Shown one piece after another: positions 6,227 through 15,049 of a DNA stretch of 18,805 nucleotides. The position numbers were made by a program, and so were the translations under genes. Position 1 is the stretch's first letter. Each line of letters starts with the position of its first letter. The notes under the pieces are model-generated. The model made no database searches. It was not told the DNA's origin and saw nothing but the letters and a program-made list of their open reading frames with translations. Origin of the DNA: an uncultured bacterium (GTDB taxonomy: Bacteria; Bacillota; Clostridia; Lachnospirales; Lachnospiraceae); NCBI GenBank assembly GCA_905215405.1, contig CAJMQE010000075.1, forward strand, positions 1 through 18,805, read 5' to 3'.

Positions 6227-7132
6227 ATGAAAAAAATGTTATTTGTTTTTAATCCGAATTCGGGAAAAGGACAGATTAAGAATCATTTGCTGGATATTAT
6301 AAAAACTTTTTCAGATGCGGGTTTTGAAATAACGATATATCCAACGAAGGCAACGAGAGATGGGTATCAGAAGATACTTGATGAAGAGGGAAACTACGAT
6401 CTGATTGTCTGCAGTGGTGGAGATGGTACATTAAATGAAACTGTTGCAGCAGTTATGGCTTACAAAGGGCAAAAGCCAAAGATCGGTTATATTCCAAGTG
6501 GAACGACGAACGATTTCGCAACCAGTCTTTTGATTCCGAAGAATATGAAAAAAGCAGCTGAAACCATTGCGAATGGAAGACCAAAGAAGTGCGATATCGG
6601 GCTTTTTAATGGCAGATCGTTTAATTATGTAGCTGCATTTGGTGCATTTACGGATGTGTCTTATGAGACACCGCAACAGATGAAAAATCTGCTTGGTCAT
6701 CAGGCATATGTTCTGGAGGCAGTGAAAAGACTCTCTACGCTCAAATCATTCAAACTTAAGATTACCTGTAATGAGCATACCATTGTTGATGAGTTCATTT
6801 ATGGCATGATCAGCAATACAAAATCAGTAGGTGGAATGAAAGGGCTGGTAGGAAAGCATGTCAGACTGAATGATGGCCTTTTTGAAATGACATTTATCAG
6901 ACAGCCAAAGAATCCAATAGAACTGCAACGAATTCTGTCAGCATTTCTGACGCAGACGATCGAAGATCAGGATATGATCTATTCACTTAAGACAGATAAA
7001 GCTGTGATTGAGTCAGAAGGAGATATTTCCTGGACACTGGATGGAGAATTTGGTGGAGAACATTCGAAAGTTGAGTTCGAAGTTGAGAAAGAGGCAGTGG
7101 AATTTATTGTGAGGAAACCCTCTGAAAAATAG
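6227..7132 (+). CDS. YegS/BmrU-type diacylglycerol or lipid kinase
   Basis: This 301-residue protein belongs to the DAGK catalytic (YegS/DgkB) family, which phosphorylates diacylglycerol or related lipids using ATP at the inner face of the membrane. The nucleotide-binding motifs are clear: FNPNSGKG (8-15), GGDGT (64-68) followed by NET, and PSGTTND (90-96). The C-terminal beta-rich domain, with VGGMKGLVGKHVRLNDGLFE near 204-223, is usual for the family. The length is typical. GGAGG (6215-6219) lies 7 nt before ATG. It is 18 nt behind the RNase gene and ends at a strong terminator, so the two form a two-gene operon. Whether it acts on diacylglycerol (the DgkB role in lipoteichoic acid recycling) or another lipid cannot be told. 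Confidence 0.92.
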   Translation: MKKMLFVFNPNSGKGQIKNHLLDIIKTFSDAGFEITIYPTKATRDGYQKILDEEGNYDLIVCSGGDGTLNETVAAVMAYKGQKPKIGYIPSGTTNDFATSLLIPKNMKKAAETIANGRPKKCDIGLFNGRSFNYVAAFGAFTDVSYETPQQMKNLLGHQAYVLEAVKRLSTLKSFKLKITCNEHTIVDEFIYGMISNTKSVGGMKGLVGKHVRLNDGLFEMTFIRQPKNPIELQRILSAFLTQTIEDQDMIYSLKTDKAVIESEGDISWTLDGEFGGEHSKVEFEVEKEAVEFIVRKPSEK

Positions 7133-7159
7133 AAGATAATGGAATAAAGTAAAGCTAAG

Positions 7160-7201
7160 AGGTGTAGATTTTTCCTAAAAGTGAAAAATCTACACCTTTT
7201 T
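7160..7201 (+). terminator. Strong Rho-independent terminator after the lipid kinase
   Basis: AGGTGTAGATTTTTC (7160-7174) and GAAAAATCTACACCT (7183-7197) form a perfect 15-bp stem with an 8-nt loop, ending in TTTTT (7197-7201). Confidence 0.93.
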
Positions 7202-7347
7202 AACGTTCTTTTTTCAAGTAAATGACTGAAAAAATTAGATTTATTAAATCTGGACAGGTTCCGACAAAATATTCTAAAGTTTTTGAACTCGATACAATCC
7301 GAAAAGAAGCTAAAACGAAGAAAATATTTACAAACAATATCTTCAGA

Positions 7348-7395
7348 TGTCAGATAATATATCGACATGTATACATATTATCTAATTATCTGACA
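7348..7395. promoter_or_regulatory. Inverted repeats upstream of the gltB promoter
   Basis: TGTCAGATAAT (7348-7358) and ATTATCTGACA (7385-7395) are a perfect 11-bp inverted repeat. A nested alternative pairs AGATAATAT (7352-7360) with ATATTATCT (7375-7383), and ATGTATACAT (7367-7376) is a perfect palindrome between them. The block ends 18 bp before the -35 box and is centred about 77 bp before the likely transcription start, a position typical of activator sites such as LysR-type proteins. The remainder of the gap 7202-7347 shows nothing I can support. Confidence 0.6.
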
Positions 7396-7413
7396 ATTCG
7401 GATAACAAACCTA

Positions 7414-7442
7414 TTTACAACTGTAAAGAATTAAAGTATATT
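7414..7442 (+). promoter_or_regulatory. Promoter of the gltB-gltD operon
   Basis: TTTACA (7414-7419) and TATATT (7437-7442), each 5/6 to consensus, are separated by 17 bp. Transcription would start near 7449, giving a leader of about 26 nt. TTTACA-AC-TGTAAA (7414-7427) is a palindrome over the -35 box, and TTGTT-AGA-AACAA (7441-7453) covers the start point. Confidence 0.75.
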
Positions 7443-7474
7443 GTTAGAAACAAAGTAGAAAGGAAATATACATT

Positions 7475-10400
7475 ATGGAAAACGAGAGCAAACAGCTTGG
7501 ATTATACGATTCCAGGTTTGAACATGATAACTGTGGTATTGGTGCGATAGTAAACATCAATGGAGTGAAAACTCACAAAACAGTATCAGATGCATTAAAG
7601 ATAGTGGAAAATCTGGAACATAGAGCCGGTAAAGATGCAGAGGGTAAAACTGGTGATGGTGTTGGTATTATGTTACAGATATCTCATAAGTTCTTTAAAA
7701 AAGCGGTTAAGCCACTTAATATAGAATTAGGTGATGAGAGAGACTATGGTATTGGTATGTTCTTCTTCCCTCAGGATGAGCCAAAGAGAAATCAGGCAAA
7801 GAAGATGTTTGAAATCATCACAGAAAAAGAAGGCCTGAAATTCCTCGGATGGAGAGAAGTTCCTACGGATGCAAAAGTACTCGGTAAGAAGGCACTTGAT
7901 TGTATGCCAGTCATTATGCAGGCATTTGTAGAAAGACCAAAAGATGTAGAAAAAGGACTTGCTTTTGATCGTAGACTCTACGTAGCAAGAAGAGTATTTG
8001 AACAGACATGTGATAATACCTATGTAGTATCTCTCTCAAGCAGGACAATCGTTTACAAAGGTATGTTCCTTGTCGGACAGTTACGTTCTTTCTTTGCAGA
8101 TTTAAGATGTGAGGATTATGATTCAGCAATTGCAATCGTCCATTCAAGATTCTCAACAAATACAAATCCTAGCTGGGATAGAGCACATCCTAACAGATTT
8201 ATCGTACATAATGGTGAGATTAACACAATCAGAGGTAATGCGGACAGAATGCTTGCAAGAGAAGAGACAATGACATCTCCATATCTTAAAGATGAAATGT
8301 CAAAACTGATTCCTGTTGTAAATCCAAATGGTTCTGATTCAGCAAGACTGGATAACACACTGGAATTCCTGGTTATGAACGGAATGCCTCTTCCACTGGC
8401 TGTTATGATTACTATTCCAGAACCATGGCGTCATAATAAGAGCATGGATCAGGATAAGAAAGATTTCTATCAGTATTATTCAACGATGATGGAACCATGG
8501 GATGGTCCTGCATCAATTCTTTTCTCAGATGGTGATATCATGGGTGCAGTACTTGATAGAAACGGATTACGTCCATCTCGTTATTATGTTACAACAGATG
8601 GTTATGTTGTCCTTTCATCAGAAGTAGGTGTTCTTGATATCGATCCTACGAAGGTAAAGGTAAAAGATAGACTTCGTCCTGGTAAAATGCTTCTTGTCGA
8701 TACCGTTAAAGGAAAACTGATCGATGATGAAGAACTGAAAGAATATTATGCTACAAGACAGCCATATGGTGAATGGCTCGATAGTAACTTGGTACATTTA
8801 CATGATTTAAAGATTCCAAATAAGAAGCCAGAAGAATATGATCCAGTCATGAGAAAACGGATTCAGAAAGCATTTGGTTACAGCTATGAGGAATTAAAGA
8901 CATCAATACTGCCAATGGCTAAGAACGGAACAGAAAGCATTGGAGCCATGGGTATTGATACACCGCTGGCAGTCCTTTCCAATAAACATCAGCCACTCTT
9001 TAATTATTTCAAGCAGTTGTTTGCACAGGTAACGAATCCACCTATTGATGCAATTCGTGAAGAAGTTGTTACATCAACTACGGTATTTCTTGGAGATTCC
9101 GGAAATGTCCTGGAAGAAAAAGCAGAAAACTGTAAAATGCTTCGTATCAATAATCCAATCCTTACAAGCACAGATCTTTTAAAGATCAAGAATATGAATG
9201 TAGAGGGATTTAAAGTAGCAGTTATTCCTATTGTATATTATAAGAATACATCTCTTCCAAAAGCGATTGAACATCTGTTTATTGAAGCAGACAGAGCACA
9301 TAAGGAAGGTGCAAATATTCTGATTCTTTCTGATAGAGGTGTGGATGAGAACCGTGTCGCTATACCATCTCTTCTTGCAGTATCGGCTATGCAGCAGCAT
9401 CTGGTAAGTACAAAGAAGAGAACCAGTGTTTCTGTAATCCTTGAAAGTGGTGAACCAAGAGAAGTACATCATTTCGCTACGCTGCTTGGATTTGGTGCAA
9501 GTGCAATTAACCCTTATCTTGCGCAGGAGAGCATTAAGGAACTTATTGATAATCATATGCTGGATAAAGATTATTACGCTGCAGTCAATGATTACAATCA
9601 TGCAGTCATCAGCGGTATCGTAAAGATCGCTTCTAAAATGGGTATTTCAACAATTCAGTCTTATCAGGGATCTAAGATCTTTGAAGCAATTGGTCTTGAC
9701 GAGAGTGTAATTGATAAATACTTCACAGATACAGTCAGCAGAGTTGGCGGTATTACAATCGGCGATATACAAAATGATATTGAAAATCGTCATTCAAAAG
9801 CATTTGATCCATTAGGATTAACAACGGACACAACATTGGACAGTGCAGGAAGCCATAAATTCAGAAGTGGAAAAGAAGAACATCTGTACAATCCACAGAC
9901 AATTCATCTTCTTCAGCTGGCTGCGAGAACAGGCGATTACAATACATTTAAAGAATATAGTGCAATGATCAACAAAGAGACAGAAGCTGGAAACTTAAGA
10001 GGATTAATGGACTTCAACTATCCTAAGAAAGGCATTCCAATCGAACAGGTCGAAAGTGTTGATTCCATTGTTAAGAGATTTAAGACAGGCGCAATGTCCT
10101 ATGGTTCTATTTCAAAAGAAGCACATGAGACTATGGCGATTGCAATGAATATGATTCATGGTAAATCAAACAGTGGTGAAGGTGGCGAGGATATCGACCG
10201 TCTGACAATTGGTAAAGATGGCATCAACAGATGTTCAGCAATCAAACAGGTCGCATCAGGACGTTTTGGTGTTACGAGCAGATATCTTGTCAGTGCAAAA
10301 GAAATTCAGATCAAAATGGCGCAGGGTGCAAAACCAGGCGAAGGTGGACATTTACCAGGAAAGAAAGTATATCCTTGGATTGCCAAGACAAGACTTTCCA

Positions 10401-12013
10401 CACCAGGTGTCAGTCTGATCTCTCCACCACCACATCATGATATCTATTCAATCGAAGATCTTGCACAGCTGATCTACGATCTGAAAAATGCAAATAAAAA
10501 TGCAAGAATCTCTGTAAAACTGGTATCAGAAGCAGGTGTTGGTACAGTTGCAGCAGGTGTTGCAAAAGCGGGTGCACAGGTTATCCTTGTATCTGGTTAT
10601 GATGGTGGTACAGGTGCAGCTCCTAAGAGTTCAATTCCAAATGCCGGTCTTCCATGGGAACTCGGTGTTGCAGAAACCCATCAGACACTGATCATGAATG
10701 GCCTTCGTAATAAAGTCATTATCGAAACAGATGGTAAACTGATGACTGGCCGTGATGTAGCAATTGCTGCTATGCTCGGTGCCGAAGAATTTGGTTTTGC
10801 TACAGCACCTCTGGTAACACTTGGCTGTGTTATGATGAGAGTATGTAATCTGGATACATGTCCAGTCGGTGTGGCAACTCAGAATCCAGAACTTAGAAAA
10901 CGTTTTGCTGGTAAGCCAGAATATATCGTGAACTTTATGAAGTTCATTGCACAGGAACTCAGAGAGTATATGGCAAAACTTGGTATCAAGACAGTTGATG
11001 AACTCGTTGGTAGAACAGATCTTTTGAACAGAAATAATAAGATTACCAATGGGCATGCAGCAAATGTTGATTTATCTAGAATCCTTGATAATCCATTTAT
11101 CAAAGAGGCAGGAAAGATCGAGTATGATCACAAGAAAGTATATGATTTCAAGCTTGGCAATACAATCGATGAAAAAGTATTGTTAAAGAAACTGCTTCCA
11201 GCACTGGAACAGAAACAAAAGAGAAGTATCGAAGTAGATGTAACCAATACAGATCGTACATTTGGCACACTGTTTGGTGCAGAAATTACAAGAAGATATG
11301 ATGACACACTTGATGATGATACGTATACAGTGAAATGTAACGGATCAGGTGGACAGAGCTTTGGTGCCTTTATCCCTAAGGGACTGACACTTGAACTAGT
11401 CGGCGACAGCAATGATTACTTTGGTAAGGGCCTGTCAGGTGGTAAGTTGATCGTTTATCCACCAACTGGTATTACATTTAAAGAAGACGAAAATATTATT
11501 ATCGGTAATGTTGCATTATATGGTGCTACAAGCGGTAAGGCATATATCAATGGTGTTGCAGGTGAACGTTTCTGTGTTAGAAATTCAGGCGCAACAGCAG
11601 TCGTTGAAGGATGCGGCGACCATGGATGTGAATATATGACAGGTGGACGCGCAGTCGTTCTTGGTATGACAGGAAAGAACTTTGCAGCTGGTATGAGCGG
11701 TGGTATTGCTTATGTACTCGACGAAGATTCCAACCTTTATAAGAAAGTCAATAAAGAGCTTGTGTCAATGGAAGCTGTAACAGATAAATATGATGTACTT
11801 GAACTGAAAGAAATCATTACAGAACATGTTGCTTATACAAATTCCAAGAAAGGTAAGATGATTCTTGATAACTTTGGAGAATATCTGCCAAAATTCAAGA
11901 AGATCATGCCACATGATTATAAGAAGATGTTAATGAAGATCGTTCAGATGGAAGAAAAAGGTCTGAGTAGTGAACAGGCACAGATTGAAGCTTTCTATGC
12001 AGCAACAAAATAA
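7475..12013 (+). CDS. gltB: Glutamate synthase (NADPH) large subunit
   Basis: This 1,512-residue protein is the alpha subunit of glutamate synthase, which transfers the glutamine amide nitrogen to 2-oxoglutarate to make two glutamates. Cys20 (DNCGIGAI) is the expected N-terminal nucleophile of the class II glutaminase domain, exposed after removal of a 19-residue propeptide. The glutaminase domain runs to about residue 430, followed by the central domain and the FMN-binding synthase domain (about 830-1190, with SGEGGED and GAKPGEGGHLPG). The 3Fe-4S cluster Cys are 1118, 1124 and 1129 (GCVMMRVCNLDTC). The C-terminal GXGXG beta-helix begins near 1290. The length is normal and I see no break. 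AAAGGA (7459-7464) precedes ATG by 10 nt. It works with the GltD product encoded next. Confidence 0.98.
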   Translation: MENESKQLGLYDSRFEHDNCGIGAIVNINGVKTHKTVSDALKIVENLEHRAGKDAEGKTGDGVGIMLQISHKFFKKAVKPLNIELGDERDYGIGMFFFPQDEPKRNQAKKMFEIITEKEGLKFLGWREVPTDAKVLGKKALDCMPVIMQAFVERPKDVEKGLAFDRRLYVARRVFEQTCDNTYVVSLSSRTIVYKGMFLVGQLRSFFADLRCEDYDSAIAIVHSRFSTNTNPSWDRAHPNRFIVHNGEINTIRGNADRMLAREETMTSPYLKDEMSKLIPVVNPNGSDSARLDNTLEFLVMNGMPLPLAVMITIPEPWRHNKSMDQDKKDFYQYYSTMMEPWDGPASILFSDGDIMGAVLDRNGLRPSRYYVTTDGYVVLSSEVGVLDIDPTKVKVKDRLRPGKMLLVDTVKGKLIDDEELKEYYATRQPYGEWLDSNLVHLHDLKIPNKKPEEYDPVMRKRIQKAFGYSYEELKTSILPMAKNGTESIGAMGIDTPLAVLSNKHQPLFNYFKQLFAQVTNPPIDAIREEVVTSTTVFLGDSGNVLEEKAENCKMLRINNPILTSTDLLKIKNMNVEGFKVAVIPIVYYKNTSLPKAIEHLFIEADRAHKEGANILILSDRGVDENRVAIPSLLAVSAMQQHLVSTKKRTSVSVILESGEPREVHHFATLLGFGASAINPYLAQESIKELIDNHMLDKDYYAAVNDYNHAVISGIVKIASKMGISTIQSYQGSKIFEAIGLDESVIDKYFTDTVSRVGGITIGDIQNDIENRHSKAFDPLGLTTDTTLDSAGSHKFRSGKEEHLYNPQTIHLLQLAARTGDYNTFKEYSAMINKETEAGNLRGLMDFNYPKKGIPIEQVESVDSIVKRFKTGAMSYGSISKEAHETMAIAMNMIHGKSNSGEGGEDIDRLTIGKDGINRCSAIKQVASGRFGVTSRYLVSAKEIQIKMAQGAKPGEGGHLPGKKVYPWIAKTRLSTPGVSLISPPPHHDIYSIEDLAQLIYDLKNANKNARISVKLVSEAGVGTVAAGVAKAGAQVILVSGYDGGTGAAPKSSIPNAGLPWELGVAETHQTLIMNGLRNKVIIETDGKLMTGRDVAIAAMLGAEEFGFATAPLVTLGCVMMRVCNLDTCPVGVATQNPELRKRFAGKPEYIVNFMKFIAQELREYMAKLGIKTVDELVGRTDLLNRNNKITNGHAANVDLSRILDNPFIKEAGKIEYDHKKVYDFKLGNTIDEKVLLKKLLPALEQKQKRSIEVDVTNTDRTFGTLFGAEITRRYDDTLDDDTYTVKCNGSGGQSFGAFIPKGLTLELVGDSNDYFGKGLSGGKLIVYPPTGITFKEDENIIIGNVALYGATSGKAYINGVAGERFCVRNSGATAVVEGCGDHGCEYMTGGRAVVLGMTGKNFAAGMSGGIAYVLDEDSNLYKKVNKELVSMEAVTDKYDVLELKEIITEHVAYTNSKKGKMILDNFGEYLPKFKKIMPHDYKKMLMKIVQMEEKGLSSEQAQIEAFYAATK

Positions 12014-12086
12014 TCTGCGGGATCGGATGAGATATCCGGTAACGATTTGTGAGCGAAAGAAATGAATCGCCGCAGATGATTGCGGC
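12014..12086 (+). other. Structured gltB-gltD intergenic element with two exclusive folds
   Basis: TCTGCGG (12014-12020) can pair with CCGCAGA (12070-12076), closing a three-way junction with stems CGGAT/ATCCG (12024-12028, 12034-12038) and CGATT/AATCG (12043-12047, 12065-12069). Alternatively GCCGCA (12069-12074) pairs with TGCGGC (12081-12086) around the 6-nt loop GATGAT, which breaks the closing stem. This second hairpin ends 5 nt before the gltD ribosome binding site. All pairings are read from the sequence; a regulatory role is inference. Confidence 0.55.
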
Positions 12087-12103
12087 AGTATGGAGGTAAG
12101 ATA

Positions 12104-13588
12104 ATGGGAAAACCAACTGGATTTTTAGACTATAAGCGTGAAACTAGCGCAGAGATAGAACCAAAGAAAAGAATTAAGAATTTCAATGAATTCCATACTC
12201 CTCTGTCAGAAGAAAAACAGAGGATACAGAGTGCAAGATGCATGGACTGTGGTGTCCCATTCTGTCAGGCTGGTATGATGATCAAGGGGATGGCTTCTGG
12301 CTGTCCACTGAACAACCTGATTCCTGAATGGAATGATCTTTTATATACTGGAAACTGGAAAGAGGCGTACAATCGACTTCATAAGACAAGCAATTTCCCT
12401 GAATTTACGAGCCGTGTATGTCCAGGGCTCTGTGAAAAAGCATGTACATGCGGACTTAATGGTGATCCAGTCTGCACTAAGGAAAATGAGAAGGCGATCA
12501 TTGAACATGCCTATGAAATGGGCTGGGCAGATCCAAAGCCTCCAAAGGTAAGAACAGGTAAGAGGGTAGCAGTTGTAGGTTCCGGTCCATCCGGACTTGC
12601 TACTGCAGATCAGCTGAACCGCAGAGGACATCAGGTAACAGTATTTGAACGAGCAGACAGAGTCGGTGGTCTGTTAAGATATGGTATTCCAAATATGAAG
12701 CTGGAGAAACATATTATTGACAGGAAGATCGACGTAATGAAGGCAGAAGGTGTTGAATTCGTTACAGATGCCAATGTTGGTGAAAATGTTAAGGCTAAGA
12801 AGGTAATGGACGATTTTGATGCAGTCGTACTTGCGTGTGGTGCATCAAATCCAAGAGACATCAAGGCACCAGGAAGAGATGCCAAAGGCATTTATTTTGC
12901 TGTTGATTTCCTGAAAGCAACAACAAAGAGCCTTTTGGATTCAAACTTTGAAGACAAAAAATTCATCTCGACTAAGGGAAAGAAAGTTATGGTCATCGGT
13001 GGTGGTGATACAGGTAATGACTGTGTTGGTACATCCATCAGACTTGGCTGTGCATCTGTTCTTCAGCTGGAAATGATGCCAAAGGCACCTGATGAAAGAC
13101 TGGAAAGCAATCCATGGCCACAGTGGCCAAGAATTTGCAAGACAGATTATGGTCAGGAAGAAGCAATTGCTGTATTTGGTCATGACCCACGGGTATATCA
13201 GACAACGGTAAAAGAATTTATCAAAGATAAGAACGGAAATCTCTGCAAGGCAAAACTGGTAAAACTGGAATCTAAGACGGACGAAAAGACCGGACGCAGA
13301 ATGATGGTCGAAGTTGCTGGTAGTGAATATGAGGTAGATGTGGATATCGTTCTGATCGCAGCCGGTTTCCTCGGAAACCAGAAATATGTGTCTGAAGCAT
13401 TTGGGATTGAACTCAATGAGAGAACAAATGTAAAGACAGAGCAGGGCAAATATAATACGAACGTCAAAAAAGTATTTACAGCTGGTGATATGCACAGAGG
13501 ACAGTCACTTGTTGTATGGGCAGTCAGAGAAGGAAGAGAAGCAGCGAAAGCTGTTGATGAATTCCTGATGGGATATACGAATCTGTAA
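12104..13588 (+). CDS. gltD: Glutamate synthase (NADPH) small subunit
   Basis: This 494-residue beta subunit passes electrons from NADPH through FAD and 4Fe-4S clusters to the FMN site of the large subunit. The N-terminal cluster Cys are visible as CMDCGVPFC (46, 49, 54), Cys67 (SGCPLNN), CPGLCEKACTC (106, 110, 114, 116) and Cys124. The FAD Rossmann motif is VVGSGPSG (157-164). The NADPH motif is IGGGDTGND (298-306), and TAGDMHRGQSLVVWAV (459-474) is the usual FAD-binding C-terminal segment. ATG 12104 has GGAGG (12092-12096) 7 nt upstream; a longer reading from TTG 12080 would absorb that site and is rejected. The 90-nt gap after gltB without a terminator supports cotranscription. Confidence 0.97.
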   Translation: MGKPTGFLDYKRETSAEIEPKKRIKNFNEFHTPLSEEKQRIQSARCMDCGVPFCQAGMMIKGMASGCPLNNLIPEWNDLLYTGNWKEAYNRLHKTSNFPEFTSRVCPGLCEKACTCGLNGDPVCTKENEKAIIEHAYEMGWADPKPPKVRTGKRVAVVGSGPSGLATADQLNRRGHQVTVFERADRVGGLLRYGIPNMKLEKHIIDRKIDVMKAEGVEFVTDANVGENVKAKKVMDDFDAVVLACGASNPRDIKAPGRDAKGIYFAVDFLKATTKSLLDSNFEDKKFISTKGKKVMVIGGGDTGNDCVGTSIRLGCASVLQLEMMPKAPDERLESNPWPQWPRICKTDYGQEEAIAVFGHDPRVYQTTVKEFIKDKNGNLCKAKLVKLESKTDEKTGRRMMVEVAGSEYEVDVDIVLIAAGFLGNQKYVSEAFGIELNERTNVKTEQGKYNTNVKKVFTAGDMHRGQSLVVWAVREGREAAKAVDEFLMGYTNL

Positions 13589-13623
13589 GAAATACAGAAA
13601 TAGATAAATATATAGGAAATATA

Positions 13624-13671
13624 GAAGAACCAGCCGTTGGATCAGAAAAAATCCAGAGACTGGTTCTTTTT
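13624..13671 (+). terminator. Terminator of the glt operon
   Basis: AGAACCAG (13626-13633) pairs with CTGGTTCT (13660-13667), and an inner TGGAT/ATCCA stem extends it. TTTTT (13667-13671) follows. Confidence 0.88.
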
Positions 13672-13831
13672 CATATCTTTCTTTATACAAAGAAATATGG
13701 TAATATATTGTTAAATTATTGTTAATTTAGACCAGAAATATGTGTGATGCCATATAAAATATCAGTACTTAAGGGATACATAAGCACGGAAAACACGCAC
13801 GTTGGTATAGAAGTGTAGAAATGAGGAAATT

Positions 13832-15001
13832 ATGAAATTATCGGAGTTTAATGAGAAAAAAGTGATCCGTCTTGCAGCAATTATTATTGCGATGTACTGG
13901 ATTTCACAGAACCTGATTTATGCAGGAAATGTGCTGAGTTCTGCTATGGATGTACTCTTCCCGATCATAATGGGATGTGCGATTGCATTTATCCTGAATT
14001 TGCCTATGAGGCGGTTCGAAAATTTAATCGGAAAATATAATAAAGTTCCCGCTGTGGACAGGGCCAAGAGACCAATTGCGCTCTGCCTCTCAATTGTTTG
14101 TGTAACCGGACTGATTGCAATTGTGCTGACTCTGATCGTTCCAGAGGTGATCAATACGCTCAATGCACTGGGGAAAACAATTCCTCAGGGATATGAGAAT
14201 CTGATGGACTGGCTGATGAAACGAAGTGATAAGATTCCACAGCTTGAGCAGGCAATCAAGAATTTTAATCCGGACTGGAGTGATATTGCACAACGTCTGA
14301 TGAGTTTTACGACCAGTGGTGTCGCAGGTGTCTTTGATACTACATTTTCTTTGATTACATCGGTAGCTGAAAGTATGGTCTCATTTGTAATGGCATTTAT
14401 CCTTGCACTCTATATTGTGATGAGCAAAGAAAAGCTGGCACTGCAGGCAACGAGATTTTTAACAGCATATTTCCCAGAAAAGATCAAAGATAAAGTCCTG
14501 GCAATTGCAAGTGTAGCAAATCTTGCATTTTCCAATTTTATCATTGGTAAATGTATTGACGCTGTAATTGTAGGATTTATGTGCATTATCGGTATGCTGA
14601 TCCTACAACTGCCATATGCAGCAATGATTGGTGTCATTGTTGGTGTTACAGCACTGGTTCCGATTATCGGTGCTTACATTGGCCTTCTTGTCGGTGCATT
14701 TCTGATTTTGATGGTCAATCCTATGCAGGCACTGGAATTCATCATTTTCCTGCTGATCATGCAGACATTTGAAGCAAATGTGATCTATCCTAAGATCCTT
14801 GGAACGACAATCGGTCTTCCACCGATGTGGATTCTGGCTTCCGTTATGATTGGTGGTTCGCTGATGGGAATCGTAGGAATGCTGATCTGTGTTCCAATCG
14901 TCTCAACAATCTATACACTTGTTGGGGATTCAGTCAACAGAAGAATGGATAGCCGTATGACAGTAGAAACAGATCAAAAGGAAATGGAACAGTTAAAATA
15001 A
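13832..15001 (+). CDS. AI-2E family transporter (UPF0118)
   Basis: This 389-residue polytopic membrane protein belongs to the AI-2E/PerM family. Hydrophobic segments lie near residues 12-30, 36-58, 83-105, 175-200, 235-258, 262-290, 300-320 and 330-358, the usual layout with a large soluble stretch between the third and fourth. The motif TALVPIIGAYIG and the later FEANVIYPKILGTTIGLPPMW are characteristic. Family members have been linked to autoinducer-2 export or to Na+/H+ exchange, so the substrate here is open. A weak GAGGA site (13823-13827) precedes ATG by 4 nt. I see no convincing promoter in 13672-13831. The cardiolipin synthase gene follows after 48 nt with no terminator, suggesting one transcript. 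Confidence 0.9.
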   Translation: MKLSEFNEKKVIRLAAIIIAMYWISQNLIYAGNVLSSAMDVLFPIIMGCAIAFILNLPMRRFENLIGKYNKVPAVDRAKRPIALCLSIVCVTGLIAIVLTLIVPEVINTLNALGKTIPQGYENLMDWLMKRSDKIPQLEQAIKNFNPDWSDIAQRLMSFTTSGVAGVFDTTFSLITSVAESMVSFVMAFILALYIVMSKEKLALQATRFLTAYFPEKIKDKVLAIASVANLAFSNFIIGKCIDAVIVGFMCIIGMLILQLPYAAMIGVIVGVTALVPIIGAYIGLLVGAFLILMVNPMQALEFIIFLLIMQTFEANVIYPKILGTTIGLPPMWILASVMIGGSLMGIVGMLICVPIVSTIYTLVGDSVNRRMDSRMTVETDQKEMEQLK

Positions 15002-15049
15002 CAGTTAAGTAAGAAAAATAAATAAAATTAATCGTAAGGCAGGGGTGCT

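Noticed and set aside
7160..7201. Antiterminator or riboswitch expression platform for gltB
   Set aside because: The perfect hairpin lies 28 nt after the lipid kinase stop and about 210 bp before the likely gltB promoter, so it is best explained as the kinase terminator.
7222..7434. 70-residue ORF between the lipid kinase terminator and gltB
   Set aside because: It has no ribosome binding site before its ATG, an unremarkable basic product, and it covers the palindromes and the -35 box of the gltB promoter.
12080..12103. TTG start at 12080 for gltD
   Set aside because: This reading would translate the ribosome binding site GGAGG at 12092-12096; ATG 12104 has correct spacing and the usual N-terminus.
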